A DNA stretch of 64,000 nt from Bacteroidota bacterium (GTDB lineage Bacteria; Bacteroidota; Bacteroidia; Chitinophagales; Chitinophagaceae). A program made the translations under genes and the position numbers. Below, one piece after another: positions 1-8,996 of this stretch (the stretch's first letter is position 1; every line of letters starts with the position of its first letter). Location: positions 62,001 through 126,000 of the forward strand of contig VGGV01000005.1 of NCBI GenBank assembly GCA_016868455.1. Direction: 5' to 3'. Below the pieces are notes generated by a model. That model saw only the letters and a list, made by a program, of their open reading frames with translations, ran no database searches and was not told where the DNA came from.

Positions 1-280
1 CCAGCCAGGGAAGGCACATGATTAAGCTGTTGGCAAAAAAAGCTGCCAATGCCCCCGGTTCGGAGGCATTCCATATCCACCAGGTGGTGGATACATTCCA
101 GATGAACATGGTGATATAAGTAAGACCGAAAAATTTTTTCCGGCTGGTCACCCTTGATTCAAGCCATAACAGCGGAACCCAGGCAACAAATATCAGCAAT
201 GTAAGCGGCGAGACAGGCCATGCAGCCCAGAGCAAGAGTCCGCAACCGATGGCGATGAATAGATTGGTAAATTTTTTCAA
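1..280 (-). CDS. lnt: Apolipoprotein N-acyltransferase, N-terminal part (cut by window edge)
   Basis: Lnt is the inner-membrane enzyme that adds the third acyl chain to lipoproteins. About 93 codons are visible; the catalytic nitrilase-like domain lies beyond the left edge. The visible part is two or three hydrophobic segments with the tryptophan-rich stretch WNVSTTWWIWNASEPGALA, which I recognise from Bacteroidota Lnt proteins. The start is a TTG at 278-280: an in-frame TAA lies three codons upstream and there is no ATG between. The family call rests on the N-terminus alone, so it is good but not certain. Confidence 0.72.
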   Translation of the reverse strand, partial: MKKFTNLFIAIGCGLLLWAAWPVSPLTLLIFVAWVPLLWLESRVTSRKKFFGLTYITMFIWNVSTTWWIWNASEPGALAAFFANSLIMCLPWL

Positions 281-389
281 GAAGATTTATTTAAAATAAA
301 CGGCAGCGATTCCCGTTAGTGAAATTTCCATAAAAATAAAGTTTTGTGGAAAGATCAGCACGGTTAATCTGATAATAAAAGTATAAACC

Positions 390-877
390 ATGCAAACCAA
401 TCAAATTCTGTCAGCCCCGCTGATTGACATCATCTTTGATGGCCGCAATAAGGACTATGGCGCTTATGAGCTTCGCAAAGCGTATGAAAAGAGAATCCGA
501 AAGGCGCTGCTTATAACCCTCCTGCTGGCAGTACTGGGTTTTGGCAGTGTAGTACTGGCAAACACCATGAAAATAATTACCGGATTACTAAGGACATTAT
601 CCTGATAGATATAGAGAATAACAAGAAGCCCGACAAACTGCCGGAAGCTAAAAAGCCCAAACAAAAGGAACCGCAGGTGCAGACCGAACGCTTTAATATG
701 CCCGAAGTAAAACCGGATGAGGAAGTGGATTCGCCGCCGCCTTCACAAACAGATTTGGAAGAAGCCATCCGTGTAATAAAAAAATCAAAAAAATGGGAGC
801 CAGCTTTTTTAAATGGTTACCATATAAAGGCCTACAAAAAACAGGTGATTGTTTTCGATTTGCAGGGAGAGGAGTAG
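390..877 (+). pseudogene. Decayed TonB-like energy transducer (frameshift plus internal deletion)
   Basis: The first 70 codons read as the N-terminus of a Bacteroidota TonB protein: a cytoplasmic segment with DIIFDGRNKDYGAYELRK, then one membrane helix. The frame is lost at the A run 570-573. Adding one A gives MKNNYRITKDIILIDIENN and opens the second frame through a Pro/Lys-rich periplasmic linker to a stop at 875-877. The linker (PPPSQTDLEE) then joins directly to AIRVIKKSKKWEPA, which is the last third of a TonB C-terminal domain, so the start of that domain is missing. A frame repair alone would therefore not give a normal TonB. TonB normally couples the proton-motive force to outer-membrane receptors such as SusC. 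Confidence 0.72.
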
Positions 878-992
878 GCAGGAGTGATTTTTTCGCTGTT
901 TTAGTCGTCAGATCAGAATAAATAGTCCGGAGTTACAGCAAGAACTTAAAAAACAAGTTGCTGAACCCGGACTACCGGCTAATGACTTTTAA

Positions 993-2486
993 CTACATCC
1001 TGCTGTAATTCGGTGCCTCTTTCGTTATCTCAATATCATGGGCATGGCTTTCTTTCATGCCGGCATTGGTGATTTTTACAAATTTGGCTTTTTGCAATTC
1101 GTCAATTGATCCTGCACCGCAATATCCCATACCGGCCCGCAAGCCGCCGGTGAATTGGTAAACAATTTCTTTTACAAATCCTTTATAAGCCACCCGGCCT
1201 TCAATACCTTCCGGTACAAATTTCTTTACATCATCTTCCACATCCTGGAAATAACGGTCGCTGCTGCCGGTGGCCATAGCGCCTAAAGAACCCATACCAC
1301 GATACTCTTTGAACTTTCTTCCTTCATAGATAATCGTTTCACCGGGACTTTCTTCCGTTCCCGCAAAAATGCTGCCCATCATTACACAATTGGCACCTGC
1401 CGCCAATGCTTTTACCATATCGCCGGTGTAACGAATACCGCCATCTGCAATGAGCGGAATATTTCGTTGCTTTAAAACAGAGGTGGCTTCCATAATAGCA
1501 GTAAGCTGCGGCACACCTGCGCCGGCCACAATTCTTGTGGTGCATATAGATCCGGGGCCGATACCTACTTTTACTGCATCTGCCCCGGCATCTGCCAAAG
1601 CTTCGGCCCCCGCAGCCGTGCCCACGTTGCCCGCAATCACATGTATCCCTTTAAAATTCTTTTTTACTTTTTTCAGAGCCTCAATTACGCCTTTGCTATG
1701 TCCGTGTGCACTGTCCAGTGCAATTACATCAGCGCCTACATTTTGCAGTGCATCCACCCTTGCCAGCAAATCTCTGGTAATGCCCGCACCGGCGCCAACC
1801 AGTAACCTGCCGAATGCATCTTTTACGGCATTGGGATGGCTTTTCAGCTTCAGGATATCGCTGTAAGTAAACAAACCTTTCAATCTTCCCTGCTTATCAA
1901 CGATGGGTAATTTTTCAACCTTGGTTTTTTTGAAAAGTTCTTCTGCTTTTTTCAGATCGGTGCCTTCCGGGGCTACAAACAGATTTTCCTTCGTCATGGC
2001 CTCACTTACCTTTTTCTTCATGTCTTCTTCAAACCGAAGGTCACGGTTGGTAAGAATGCCCACCAATTTTCCATGCTTATCAATAATAGGAATTCCGCCG
2101 ATCTTGTTTTCCCGCATGATGCGCAGCGCATCGCCGATGGTGGCGTTAACAGTTAGGGTTACCGGGTCAATGATCAAACCGCTTTCACTTCTTTTCACTT
2201 TACGAACCTGCTCTGCCTGTTTTTCAATCGTCATGTTTTTGTGCAGGATGCCAAGACCGCCTTCCCTTGCCAATGCTGTGGCTAATGCAGCCTCCGTTAC
2301 CGTGTCCATCGCTGCTGATAGCAGGGGAACGTTCAGCATGATGTTTTTGGTAAGACGGCTTTTGATGTTTACATCCCGCGGCAGCACCTGGCTGTAGCCG
2401 GGCATCAACAATACATCATCGAAGGTGAGGCCTTCGCCAAAAAACTGATTTGGGTCTTGTTTACGGGGAGAATTTCTTGTTGCCAT
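993..2486 (-). CDS. guaB: IMP dehydrogenase
   Basis: Oxidises IMP to XMP with NAD, the first committed step of GMP synthesis, in the cytoplasm. The 497-residue product has the family layout: a TIM barrel interrupted by a pair of CBS domains (about residues 95-215), the catalytic loop [11 protein letters not shown] with its cysteine near residue 312, and the mobile flap near residues 400-430. I chose the ATG at 2484-2486 (MATRNS). A longer frame exists upstream, but a TATCTTTG -7 promoter box lies between the two candidate starts and the extra ten residues do not look conserved. The gene is transcribed alone; the four-helix-bundle element lies just upstream. Confidence 0.96.
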   Translation of the reverse strand: MATRNSPRKQDPNQFFGEGLTFDDVLLMPGYSQVLPRDVNIKSRLTKNIMLNVPLLSAAMDTVTEAALATALAREGGLGILHKNMTIEKQAEQVRKVKRSESGLIIDPVTLTVNATIGDALRIMRENKIGGIPIIDKHGKLVGILTNRDLRFEEDMKKKVSEAMTKENLFVAPEGTDLKKAEELFKKTKVEKLPIVDKQGRLKGLFTYSDILKLKSHPNAVKDAFGRLLVGAGAGITRDLLARVDALQNVGADVIALDSAHGHSKGVIEALKKVKKNFKGIHVIAGNVGTAAGAEALADAGADAVKVGIGPGSICTTRIVAGAGVPQLTAIMEATSVLKQRNIPLIADGGIRYTGDMVKALAAGANCVMMGSIFAGTEESPGETIIYEGRKFKEYRGMGSLGAMATGSSDRYFQDVEDDVKKFVPEGIEGRVAYKGFVKEIVYQFTGGLRAGMGYCGAGSIDELQKAKFVKITNAGMKESHAHDIEITKEAPNYSRM

Positions 2487-2489
2487 GTG

Positions 2490-2523
2490 CAAAGATAGGG
2501 GAAAGTGAATTGTCAATGGTCAA
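2490..2523 (-). promoter_or_regulatory. guaB promoter, -33 TTG and -7 TATCTTTG
   Basis: On the minus strand the perfect -7 box TATCTTTG (2490-2497) is preceded by a 20-base spacer and TTGACC (2518-2523), matching the Bacteroidota pattern TTG...TAnnTTTG. The box ends 3 bases before the guaB ATG, so the transcript would be leaderless or nearly so. The TTG lies inside the repeat that bounds the neighbouring four-helix-bundle element. Confidence 0.5.
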
Positions 2524-3061
2524 TGGTGAATACGGAACAGTCAATAAAATCGTTGATAATCTGGAATTCATTGACAATTCACTATTGACCATTCACTTAA
2601 TCATTCCGGTAAGCAATTTGAAACATCTAATCATTTTTTCTCCTAATGAAGATGAATGATATTTTTTTAGATAATTGAGATCATTTGCAATATCCAGCGC
2701 TGCATCAATTTCGATAATCGAACCTCTTGCAACTTCATAATACCGTTTTCGTTCTCCTTCCGATTTTCGGGAAGCGCCTTCAGCAATATTTAAATGGACA
2801 GAAAGGGCTGCTCTCCGGATCTGTGTAATCATACCATATTTTTCTCCGCCCGGAAGAGTTAAGGTTAGCCGGTAGCATTCAAATACCAATTCTCTGGAAG
2901 CTGAATGAACATCCAGCTTTTGGTGATTAAGTGTTAGAAACATAACATTTAGATTTAATTTGTGAATATTTAAATTAAGTAAATCCGATTTCTCTTTCGG
3001 GGGGAAAACACTAATAAAAAAGGAGGTTTTCTAAATTGCCGATTGACTATTCACTATTCAC
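2505..3061. mobile_element. IVS-like element 1: four-helix-bundle gene bounded by inverted short repeats
   Basis: The unit holds one gene (2593-2943, minus). Its left end is built from iterated gtgaat/gtcaat words (2505-2531); its right end reads attgactattcactattc onward (3042-3061), roughly the reverse complement. The left side also holds an inverted second copy: attgacaattcac at 2570-2582 is the exact complement of 2505-2517, followed by attgaccattcac at 2584-2596. On the minus strand the T9SS gene ends ...AGG TGA at the right repeat and the four-helix gene ends ...AAG TGA at the internal repeat, so both stop codons are made of repeat sequence. No transposase is present. Mobility is inferred from structure only. 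Confidence 0.5.
2593..2943 (-). CDS. Four-helix-bundle protein of the 23S rRNA intervening-sequence (S23/IVP) family
   Basis: 116 residues, almost entirely helical, with the family motifs ITQIRRAALSVHLNIAEGAS and the later EIDAALDIANDL stretch. The family includes the proteins encoded in intervening sequences of some bacterial 23S rRNA genes and Avd of diversity-generating retroelements. Members assemble into pentameric barrels and their biochemical role outside retroelements is not established. The ATG at 2941-2943 starts the conserved part directly. The gene lies inside a repeat-bounded unit between guaB and a T9SS cargo gene, and its TGA stop is formed by the repeat. A second, diverged member is at 19511-19912. 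Confidence 0.85.
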   Translation of the reverse strand: MFLTLNHQKLDVHSASRELVFECYRLTLTLPGGEKYGMITQIRRAALSVHLNIAEGASRKSEGERKRYYEVARGSIIEIDAALDIANDLNYLKKYHSSSLGEKMIRCFKLLTGMIK

Positions 3062-5106
3062 CTGATGAGCGTCACCGTTCCTTTTCGGAACACCGGCTGT
3101 TTGGTGTCGCGGTGCGTATAACTAAGCATCCATACATAAGTGCCCGTTGATTGCAATACACCGTTGATACGGCCGTCCCATTTTTCCTGCCAGTTACGGG
3201 AACGGAATACCGGTTGCCCCCAGCGGTTGTACACCCTAAAGTCATAATTGTCTGCTTTGATAGCATTGTGCGGACGGAAAAAATCATTCAGCCCGTCATT
3301 ATTGGGAGTAAATGCATTGGGCACATCAATAAAACAATGGTCCAATACGGTCAAAGTTTTCCGGGCGCTGTCGCTGCAGCCGAGTGTAAGACTGGTTACT
3401 GTAAGCTTCACCGTGTAATAGGCTTCCCGGTTGATGGTGGGGAACAGGAAAGGCGGCGGATCTTTCAGGGTGCTGCTGCCGATAACATCATAATTCCAGC
3501 GCCACAGGTCAATATTACCGGTACTGGTATTGGTAACGGCAAGTCCGTCCTCAGGACAAAGAATATTTTCCATGTCAACGGAGGCCTTTACTTCGTTGTT
3601 GAATGTAATCACGGCTGAAGTTGTATCGCTGCAGGTACCATTGCTTACATAAAGCCGGACATTGTTGGTGCTGGAAGCGGGGAATACAATTGAATGGGTA
3701 CGGGGGGTTACCGGCGGGCCTCCGTTAATTGTCCATAACCAAGTGTTCACATCATGCGCCCCGTCATGTGAAAAAAACACCGTGTTGGTCAAGCACCCGT
3801 ACAACAGCTGGTAAGTAAAATCGGCATTCACCGTATCCGCGGTGATGAAGAAAAGGTTTTGCGGCAGAATGGGCTGACCGCAGGCGTCAAAAATGGGGCT
3901 GCCGTCAATACCCGGCTGGATGGTAAGGGTATAAGTGCCTTTTGTATAAACAGGAGAAGCAAACCTGACAACGATATAATCGGTTTGGTCGTTCACACAA
4001 TTGCCGCCAGCGGCGGAAACAGTAACCGGGGTGGGGCCGGTCACAGAAAAATCAGAACCTGAGGCGGTGATACTGCTGCAGCGTATTTTCTTGGGATAAT
4101 ATACCAGTATGGAATCTGTTGCACAACCGGGCCTGCGGACACTGTCGGCAAAAATGGGTTGTGGCGCTAAATAGGAAAATGAAATTCTTTCGCCAACGGG
4201 TATGCTGTTGTCACAGTTATCTTTGAGTGTATTGCCGTCGGTTCCGTCGCTGATGATGAGATCATAGGTGCCGTTAGTAAGCGGAGCGGCAAGAGTTAAA
4301 ACGATTTCATCAAAATCAAAACCAAAAGCGCAGGAATCAGGCGTTGCAGCCGTAATAGTAGTAACAGCAGGAAACAAACTGAATTCACTGCCTGCAGGGG
4401 TAGCAGTTGTGCATTTTACTTTTTTGTTAAGCCGCAGGGTTAATTTACTTCCATCGCATTCAGGCTGCACACTTACCGGCAGGGGTACCTGCGGGTCAGT
4501 AATAACGGCAGTGCCGCCGCCGAAAGATAAATCATATCCGCTTTGGCCATCGGTAAAATGGCTGATCATCAGCAGGTATTCACGGCCGGCAATCAGGTTG
4601 GGCATTTGGGCAAAAGCATTCCGGTTATCCTGCGGCTGAGAGCAGCATTGTATAAAATTTACTCCGGCGGCAGAAGCTCCGGTATTGCCAAATGTGCCGG
4701 CCCAGTTGCCGGTTACTATAAGAGAATTATTGGTAAAAATATCGTTGGGATTTCTGCCGGTAATATCATAAAGCTGCCAGTCATAATCTTCGTTGGCAGC
4801 AAGCGGCCTTACGACAAACCCGAGAGTTCCGGAAACAAAACAGGTAAACTTGTAATAAAACGGATTTTTATCTGCATAGGCACAACCATCGCCAGTACAG
4901 CCCGGCACAAATAATGGATCCCTGTTAACACAAATGGGAACCTGGTTTTGCCTGAAGGTGGTGCTGCCGCAAACAGGAAAGGCAGTGGAAGGGGTCTGGC
5001 CTAATGTGCTGCAAGCAGGAACCGGACCCTGCCCCGTAGCTTTTAAGCTGCAGGCAAAAAATATTGACTGCAGCAAAATGAACCGGTATTTGCGGATAAG
5101 ATTCAT
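3058..5106 (-). CDS. Secreted T9SS cargo with type-B (gliding-motility-associated) sorting domain
   Basis: 682 residues. A signal peptide (about 1-26, ending near KATGQG) is followed by a Cys-containing N-terminal module, two repeated Ig-like modules (each with a KIRCSS/KVKCTT type strand), a PKD-like domain (about 430-510), and a C-terminal type-B sorting domain of about 85 residues beginning VPNAFTPNNDGLNDFF and ending in GTVTLIR. That ending marks export through the type IX system and placement on the cell surface or in the medium. Function beyond adhesion or matrix is not visible. The TGA stop coincides with the first bases of the adjacent repeat element, yet the C-terminus looks complete for the family. 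Confidence 0.88.
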   Translation of the reverse strand: MNLIRKYRFILLQSIFFACSLKATGQGPVPACSTLGQTPSTAFPVCGSTTFRQNQVPICVNRDPLFVPGCTGDGCAYADKNPFYYKFTCFVSGTLGFVVRPLAANEDYDWQLYDITGRNPNDIFTNNSLIVTGNWAGTFGNTGASAAGVNFIQCCSQPQDNRNAFAQMPNLIAGREYLLMISHFTDGQSGYDLSFGGGTAVITDPQVPLPVSVQPECDGSKLTLRLNKKVKCTTATPAGSEFSLFPAVTTITAATPDSCAFGFDFDEIVLTLAAPLTNGTYDLIISDGTDGNTLKDNCDNSIPVGERISFSYLAPQPIFADSVRRPGCATDSILVYYPKKIRCSSITASGSDFSVTGPTPVTVSAAGGNCVNDQTDYIVVRFASPVYTKGTYTLTIQPGIDGSPIFDACGQPILPQNLFFITADTVNADFTYQLLYGCLTNTVFFSHDGAHDVNTWLWTINGGPPVTPRTHSIVFPASSTNNVRLYVSNGTCSDTTSAVITFNNEVKASVDMENILCPEDGLAVTNTSTGNIDLWRWNYDVIGSSTLKDPPPFLFPTINREAYYTVKLTVTSLTLGCSDSARKTLTVLDHCFIDVPNAFTPNNDGLNDFFRPHNAIKADNYDFRVYNRWGQPVFRSRNWQEKWDGRINGVLQSTGTYVWMLSYTHRDTKQPVFRKGTVTLIR

Positions 5107-5174
5107 CTATTGGCGGGCCGGTTTTTTGGGGTTATTGACAAGGCTACGAATTAAAATGTTGCTTTGCCCGGCAA

Positions 5175-6281
5175 TCAGGACAGGCGGTATAATTTACCCG
5201 GTAAAGATACTATCACATTCTGTAATTCTAAATTAAGCATGGCTGCTGCCACCGCCCCGCTGCTGAGGCCGCTGCGAAGGTTAATTTCATCTATGTGAAC
5301 GGAATCTTTCTCCTTCAGGATGCTGATAATTATTTTTTCATCCGGCAAAAGCTCAATGAACAGTTCTTTTTGAGATTTGATTTTTGTTTTTTGATTTTTT
5401 TTGTCCTGCCATCCCATCAGTTCCAGCAGTTCTTTGGCGCCGGTGAGCAACTGCGCCTTGCTGCTGCGGATAAGATAATTGCAGCCGGCGCTTTTGGTAT
5501 CGGTAATTTTTCCCGGTATGGCAAAAACATCTTTGTTATAACCGTTCGCCAGTTCAGCGGTGATCATACTGCCGCCTTTGATATCTGTTTCAATAACCAC
5601 GGTGGCGTCGCTCATGCCGGCCACGATCCGGTTGCGGCCGGGAAAATTATGCTTATCGGGTTTGGTTTTTCTCCGGAATTCGGTAAGCAGCCCGCCGCCG
5701 TGTTTAAGCATATCTTTTGCAAGGCCGGTATGTTCAGCAGGATATACCTGGTCAAGTCCGTGGGCAAGCACACCAACAGTGGGCAACCCGTTTTTAATGG
5801 CGGCTTTATGAGCAAGGGCATCCACCCCATAGGCCATGCCGCTTACAACGGTTACCTGCTGCTCCGCCAGTTCCTTTATTAATTTTTCGGTCACCCCTTT
5901 TGCATAATCAGTATGATTGCGGGTGCCGATGATGCAGATGATTTTGGAAGCGTTCAGATCAGCGTCGCCTTTGTAAAATAAAAGCGTGGGGGAATCGTAA
6001 CAGTTCAGTAACCGTTTGGGATAATCCTTATCAGTCAGGAACAATGATTTGATCTTGTACTTTTCAATGAATTTTATTTCGTCTTCGGCCTTGCCAAAAT
6101 CTTTAAAATGTTTGATGCCATCGGCCCGTACCGGGCCGATGCCTTCTATTTTTTCGAGGAAATGTTTTTTGGCATGAAAGATCTCTTCCGCTTCGCAGTG
6201 CTGTAACAATATCTTCGCCTGCACAGGGCCGATATTGGGAACAAGGGTAAGGGCTATTTGATAAAGCAAATCAGGATGCAT
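5175..6281 (-). CDS. dprA: DNA-processing protein DprA
   Basis: DprA binds incoming single-stranded DNA during natural transformation and loads RecA. The 368-residue product has an N-terminal helix-hairpin-helix region (IEGIGPVRADGI, about 43-54), the central Rossmann-like domain with IGTRNHTDYAKG, SGMAYGVDALAH, FPGRNRIVAGMS and GGSMITAELANGYNKDVFAIPG fragments, and a C-terminal winged-helix segment (HIDEINLRSGLSSGAVAAAM). Length is usual for the family. ATG at 6279-6281. A -7 box TATATTTG lies 20 bases upstream. The neighbouring PorE-like gene is on the same strand but has its own spacing, so an operon is not obvious. Confidence 0.94.
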   Translation of the reverse strand: MHPDLLYQIALTLVPNIGPVQAKILLQHCEAEEIFHAKKHFLEKIEGIGPVRADGIKHFKDFGKAEDEIKFIEKYKIKSLFLTDKDYPKRLLNCYDSPTLLFYKGDADLNASKIICIIGTRNHTDYAKGVTEKLIKELAEQQVTVVSGMAYGVDALAHKAAIKNGLPTVGVLAHGLDQVYPAEHTGLAKDMLKHGGGLLTEFRRKTKPDKHNFPGRNRIVAGMSDATVVIETDIKGGSMITAELANGYNKDVFAIPGKITDTKSAGCNYLIRSSKAQLLTGAKELLELMGWQDKKNQKTKIKSQKELFIELLPDEKIIISILKEKDSVHIDEINLRSGLSSGAVAAAMLNLELQNVIVSLPGKLYRLS

Positions 6282-6300
6282 ATGAACAGAAGCAAAAAGC

Positions 6301-6308
6301 CAAATATA
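6301..6308 (-). promoter_or_regulatory. -7 box TATATTTG upstream of dprA
   Basis: Exact match to TAnnTTTG on the minus strand, ending 19 bases before the dprA ATG. No clear -33 TTTG at the usual distance. Confidence 0.35.
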
Positions 6309-6330
6309 GTTGTAACTGCCGACTAAAAAA

Positions 6331-8259
6331 CTACTGACTCATCACTTTCATTTCTGTCCTCCGGTTTTGTGCCCGGCCTTCTTCTGTTTTATTATCGGCT
6401 ACCGGTCTGGTTTCGCCAAAGCCTTTAGAATTTAAACGGGAAACTGCAATATTTTTACTGATAAGATAATTTACCACAGCTTTTGCCCGGTTATTACTGA
6501 GAGTAAGGTTGTCTGCCGGCCCGCCCACATTGTCCGTGTGGCCGCTGATCTCAATTTTTAGCGAAGGATTTTCATGTAACAACTGAACCAGTTTGTCCAG
6601 CTCGGCCTGGGACTCAGGTTTAAGCTCCCATTTATTTATATCGAAAAAAATATTTTTCAGTACAATGCTGGCATTGATTTCAATAGGAGTGAGGGGAATA
6701 TCTTTCTGGTAAGTAGAATCGGGTGAATGGCCTGCCATCCAAAAATTATCCGAATAAAAAAGATAACCCTTCCGGTTCACTACAAAAGCATAATCTTTTC
6801 CAACCGGCAAAGTGATGAAATAATTACCCGCATCATCTGTTTCCGTTTTGCTGATGACCTGTTGGCCGGCAAGGTCAATGAGTTCAACTGATGAAACGAG
6901 GCCCGTTCTTGTTTTCTTGTCAAACACTTTTCCCTTTACCCAAAGGGTTTTAAAGGGTCTTATGCTTTCCCTTAGTTCAAAACTGTACAAATCAAGGCCG
7001 CCTTTACTGTCGCTCCGGTCGCTGGCATAGTAGGCTGTTTTTCCATCGGCTGCAATAAACAGGGTTCCTTCCCTGTCAATGGTATTGATGGGATAGCCCA
7101 GGTTTACCGGTGTGCTCCACCTGCCATCCCGTTGTTTTCTTGCATAAAAAAGGTCTTCATCACCATAGCCCTGCCATTGGCTTGATGTAAAATACAAGGT
7201 TTGGTTATCGGCATGAATAAAAGGGCACTGCTCATCACCCGGTGTATTGATGCCGGGCCCGAGGTTTTGAGGATAGCCCCAGCTGCCGTTGGGCTGCAGG
7301 TGCGACACATAAATGTCACTGCCCCCATAGCCGCCCAGGCGTTTGCTGGCAAAGTACAGGTCTCTTTTATCGGGAGAAAGGCAGGGCTGGGATTCCCACT
7401 GGTCGCTGTTGATCAAACGGCCCATGTTTTCCGGTGTTGTCCATCCGCCGGGAGTTTTATAGGAAATATAAATATCACAGGAGCCAAAACCGTCGGGCCG
7501 GTAGCAGCCTGTAAAAACCAGCCAGCCGCCATCGGAAGAAATATGCTGGGCTCCTTCGCTCAGGGATGTGTTAATTCCGGTAACAGGCTTTGCAATATCC
7601 CAATCGCCGCTGGTTTTTTTAGTGCAGGAAAAGAAATCTTCATTGTCGCCGCTCAGCTTCCGGGTAAACACCAGATCATTGCCATCAATGGTTAGCGATG
7701 GAAAATATTCCGACTCCCCGCTGTTGACGGCGCTTCCCATATTTTGGGGGGCAAACACATAGCTTGTATCCCTGTTGTTCTTTGCATAGTTTACAGCAAA
7801 TTCATATGACCTTCTTCTTGCCTCCGCTTCCTTAAGCCGGGTGGCATTTTTAGGCGGCGCTTTGGCAAACAGTTCATGGATGGCGGCCAGCGCTTTTTCA
7901 AATTGCCCGAGGCCGGCCAGCTGATGGGCATAGGTAAATTTGAAATTGATGGTATAAGCGGAGTCCAGTGCAAACGCTTTCTCAAAATAACCGGCGCTGC
8001 TATTATAATTCTTGAGTGTTGCATACACACTGCCAAGTGCCAGCCAGGCATCCACATAGTTTTTATCAATTTCAACAGCCTGCAAAAGCAACCCCGCCGC
8101 ACTGATATAATTTTCATCTTCTGCTCTTTCCTGCGCCTGGGTATAAAGCGCCACGGCTTTTTTGTTCACTTTGGAAGGATCATAGGGCTGGCCTGCGGCG
8201 CAAAATACAAAACCCAAAATGCAGAATGTACAATATAAAATAAGCAAAGCGGTTTTCAT
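6331..8259 (-). CDS. PorE-like envelope protein (TPR, PD40 propeller, CarbpepD-reg, OmpA)
   Basis: 642 residues with a signal peptide (about 1-23). Domain order is TPR repeats (about 30-150), a PD40/WD40-like beta-propeller with repeated LSPDKRDLYFASKR-type strands (about 190-430), a carboxypeptidase-regulatory-like Ig domain (about 440-510), and an OmpA/MotB peptidoglycan-binding domain (about 535-642) with ISGHTDNVGG and NRRTEMKV. This order matches PorE, the periplasmic T9SS component that ties the PorKN ring to peptidoglycan, but paralogs with the same order are common in this phylum. A T9SS cargo gene lies 1.2 kb away on the same strand. PorE identity is inferred from architecture only. 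Confidence 0.82.
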   Translation of the reverse strand: MKTALLILYCTFCILGFVFCAAGQPYDPSKVNKKAVALYTQAQERAEDENYISAAGLLLQAVEIDKNYVDAWLALGSVYATLKNYNSSAGYFEKAFALDSAYTINFKFTYAHQLAGLGQFEKALAAIHELFAKAPPKNATRLKEAEARRRSYEFAVNYAKNNRDTSYVFAPQNMGSAVNSGESEYFPSLTIDGNDLVFTRKLSGDNEDFFSCTKKTSGDWDIAKPVTGINTSLSEGAQHISSDGGWLVFTGCYRPDGFGSCDIYISYKTPGGWTTPENMGRLINSDQWESQPCLSPDKRDLYFASKRLGGYGGSDIYVSHLQPNGSWGYPQNLGPGINTPGDEQCPFIHADNQTLYFTSSQWQGYGDEDLFYARKQRDGRWSTPVNLGYPINTIDREGTLFIAADGKTAYYASDRSDSKGGLDLYSFELRESIRPFKTLWVKGKVFDKKTRTGLVSSVELIDLAGQQVISKTETDDAGNYFITLPVGKDYAFVVNRKGYLFYSDNFWMAGHSPDSTYQKDIPLTPIEINASIVLKNIFFDINKWELKPESQAELDKLVQLLHENPSLKIEISGHTDNVGGPADNLTLSNNRAKAVVNYLISKNIAVSRLNSKGFGETRPVADNKTEEGRAQNRRTEMKVMSQ

Positions 8260-8346
8260 GCAAAGGATGCGTTGTGATACAACGAAGCTACTTGAATTTT
8301 ATTCCCGTATAAGAGGAAAAAATGAAAGAAAAGGTTGGCAATCCTG

Positions 8347-8991
8347 TTACGGTACATGGATATATTTATGCAACTGCAGGCTCAGCTCCCATTCAGGATG
8401 CGCCTTGATATACTCAACGATAAGGGGGGTCATTTCAGCCGCTTTATCCCATTCGGGCTGCAAAAAAAGTTTGCAGCCGGGCGATACCTGTGCGGCATAT
8501 TTTTCAGCCCATTCAAAATCTGTTTTGTTGTAAACAACAATTTTCAATTCATGTGCAAGGGAAATAATTTCCGGCAAAGAGGCTTTGAATTTTTTGGGAG
8601 AAAGACAGATCCAGTCCCAAACGCCGCTCAGCGGATATGCCCCTGAGGTTTCAAGATGTGTCTTCAATCCTGCTTGCAGGAGTTCAGTCGTCAGTTCCCC
8701 GAGGTTGTGCATCAAAGGTTCGCCCCCGGTAACAACAACAATTGCCCCCTCCCTCTCTCCCCCCGGGGGGGAGGTGGTAGAAACTGCTTCATGTATGATC
8801 TGTTGAACAGATAGTAAAGGATGTTTTGATGCATCCCAGCTTTCTTTAACATCACACCACACACAGCCAACATCACAACCGCCAAGACGGATGAAATAAG
8901 CAGCTTTACCCTGGTGATAGCCTTCTCCCTGTAAGGTGTAGAAGTGTTCCATCACAGGCAGGTGAACCGTTTGCTTCATCATCGTATTCAT
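8347..8991 (-). CDS. queE: 7-carboxy-7-deazaguanine synthase (radical SAM), QueE
   Basis: QueE converts 6-carboxytetrahydropterin to 7-carboxy-7-deazaguanine in queuosine biosynthesis. The 214-residue product carries FYTLQGEGYHQGKAAYFIRL near the N-terminus, the radical-SAM cluster motif CDVGCVWC (C-x3-C-x2-C) and the glycine motif VVTGGEPLMHNL. I start it at the ATG 8989-8991, 5 bases past the folD stop, because a longer frame would run back into folD. Between the helix HEAVST and VVTGGEP lies a Gly/Pro-rich insertion encoded by a palindromic repeat (8745-8776). It probably sits in a loop before the strand leading to the GGEP motif, so the protein may still fold. Likely co-transcribed with folD. 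Confidence 0.9.
   Translation of the reverse strand: MNTMMKQTVHLPVMEHFYTLQGEGYHQGKAAYFIRLGGCDVGCVWCDVKESWDASKHPLLSVQQIIHEAVSTTSPPGGEREGAIVVVTGGEPLMHNLGELTTELLQAGLKTHLETSGAYPLSGVWDWICLSPKKFKASLPEIISLAHELKIVVYNKTDFEWAEKYAAQVSPGCKLFLQPEWDKAAEMTPLIVEYIKAHPEWELSLQLHKYIHVP
8745..8776. repeat. C-rich/G-rich palindromic repeat inside queE
   Basis: A C/T-rich arm (8745-8764) meets a G-rich arm (8765-8776) with ccccccgggggg at the centre. It is in frame with queE and encodes the insertion around SPPGGEREGA. It belongs to the same compositional family as 27331-27356, 31730-31745, 19011-19032 and 49930-49943. Confidence 0.6.
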
Positions 8992-8996
8992 TACAT

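Noticed and set aside
1450-1866. 138-codon open frame on the plus strand opposite guaB
   Set aside because: Antisense shadow of a conserved gene; composition mirrors guaB codons and there is no start context.
2593-2943. Diversity-generating retroelement based on the Avd relationship
   Set aside because: No reverse transcriptase, template or variable repeat pair seen in the window.
8270-8284. cgttgtgatacaacg inverted repeat upstream of the PorE-like gene as an operator
   Set aside because: Six-base arms in one place are too short to separate from chance.
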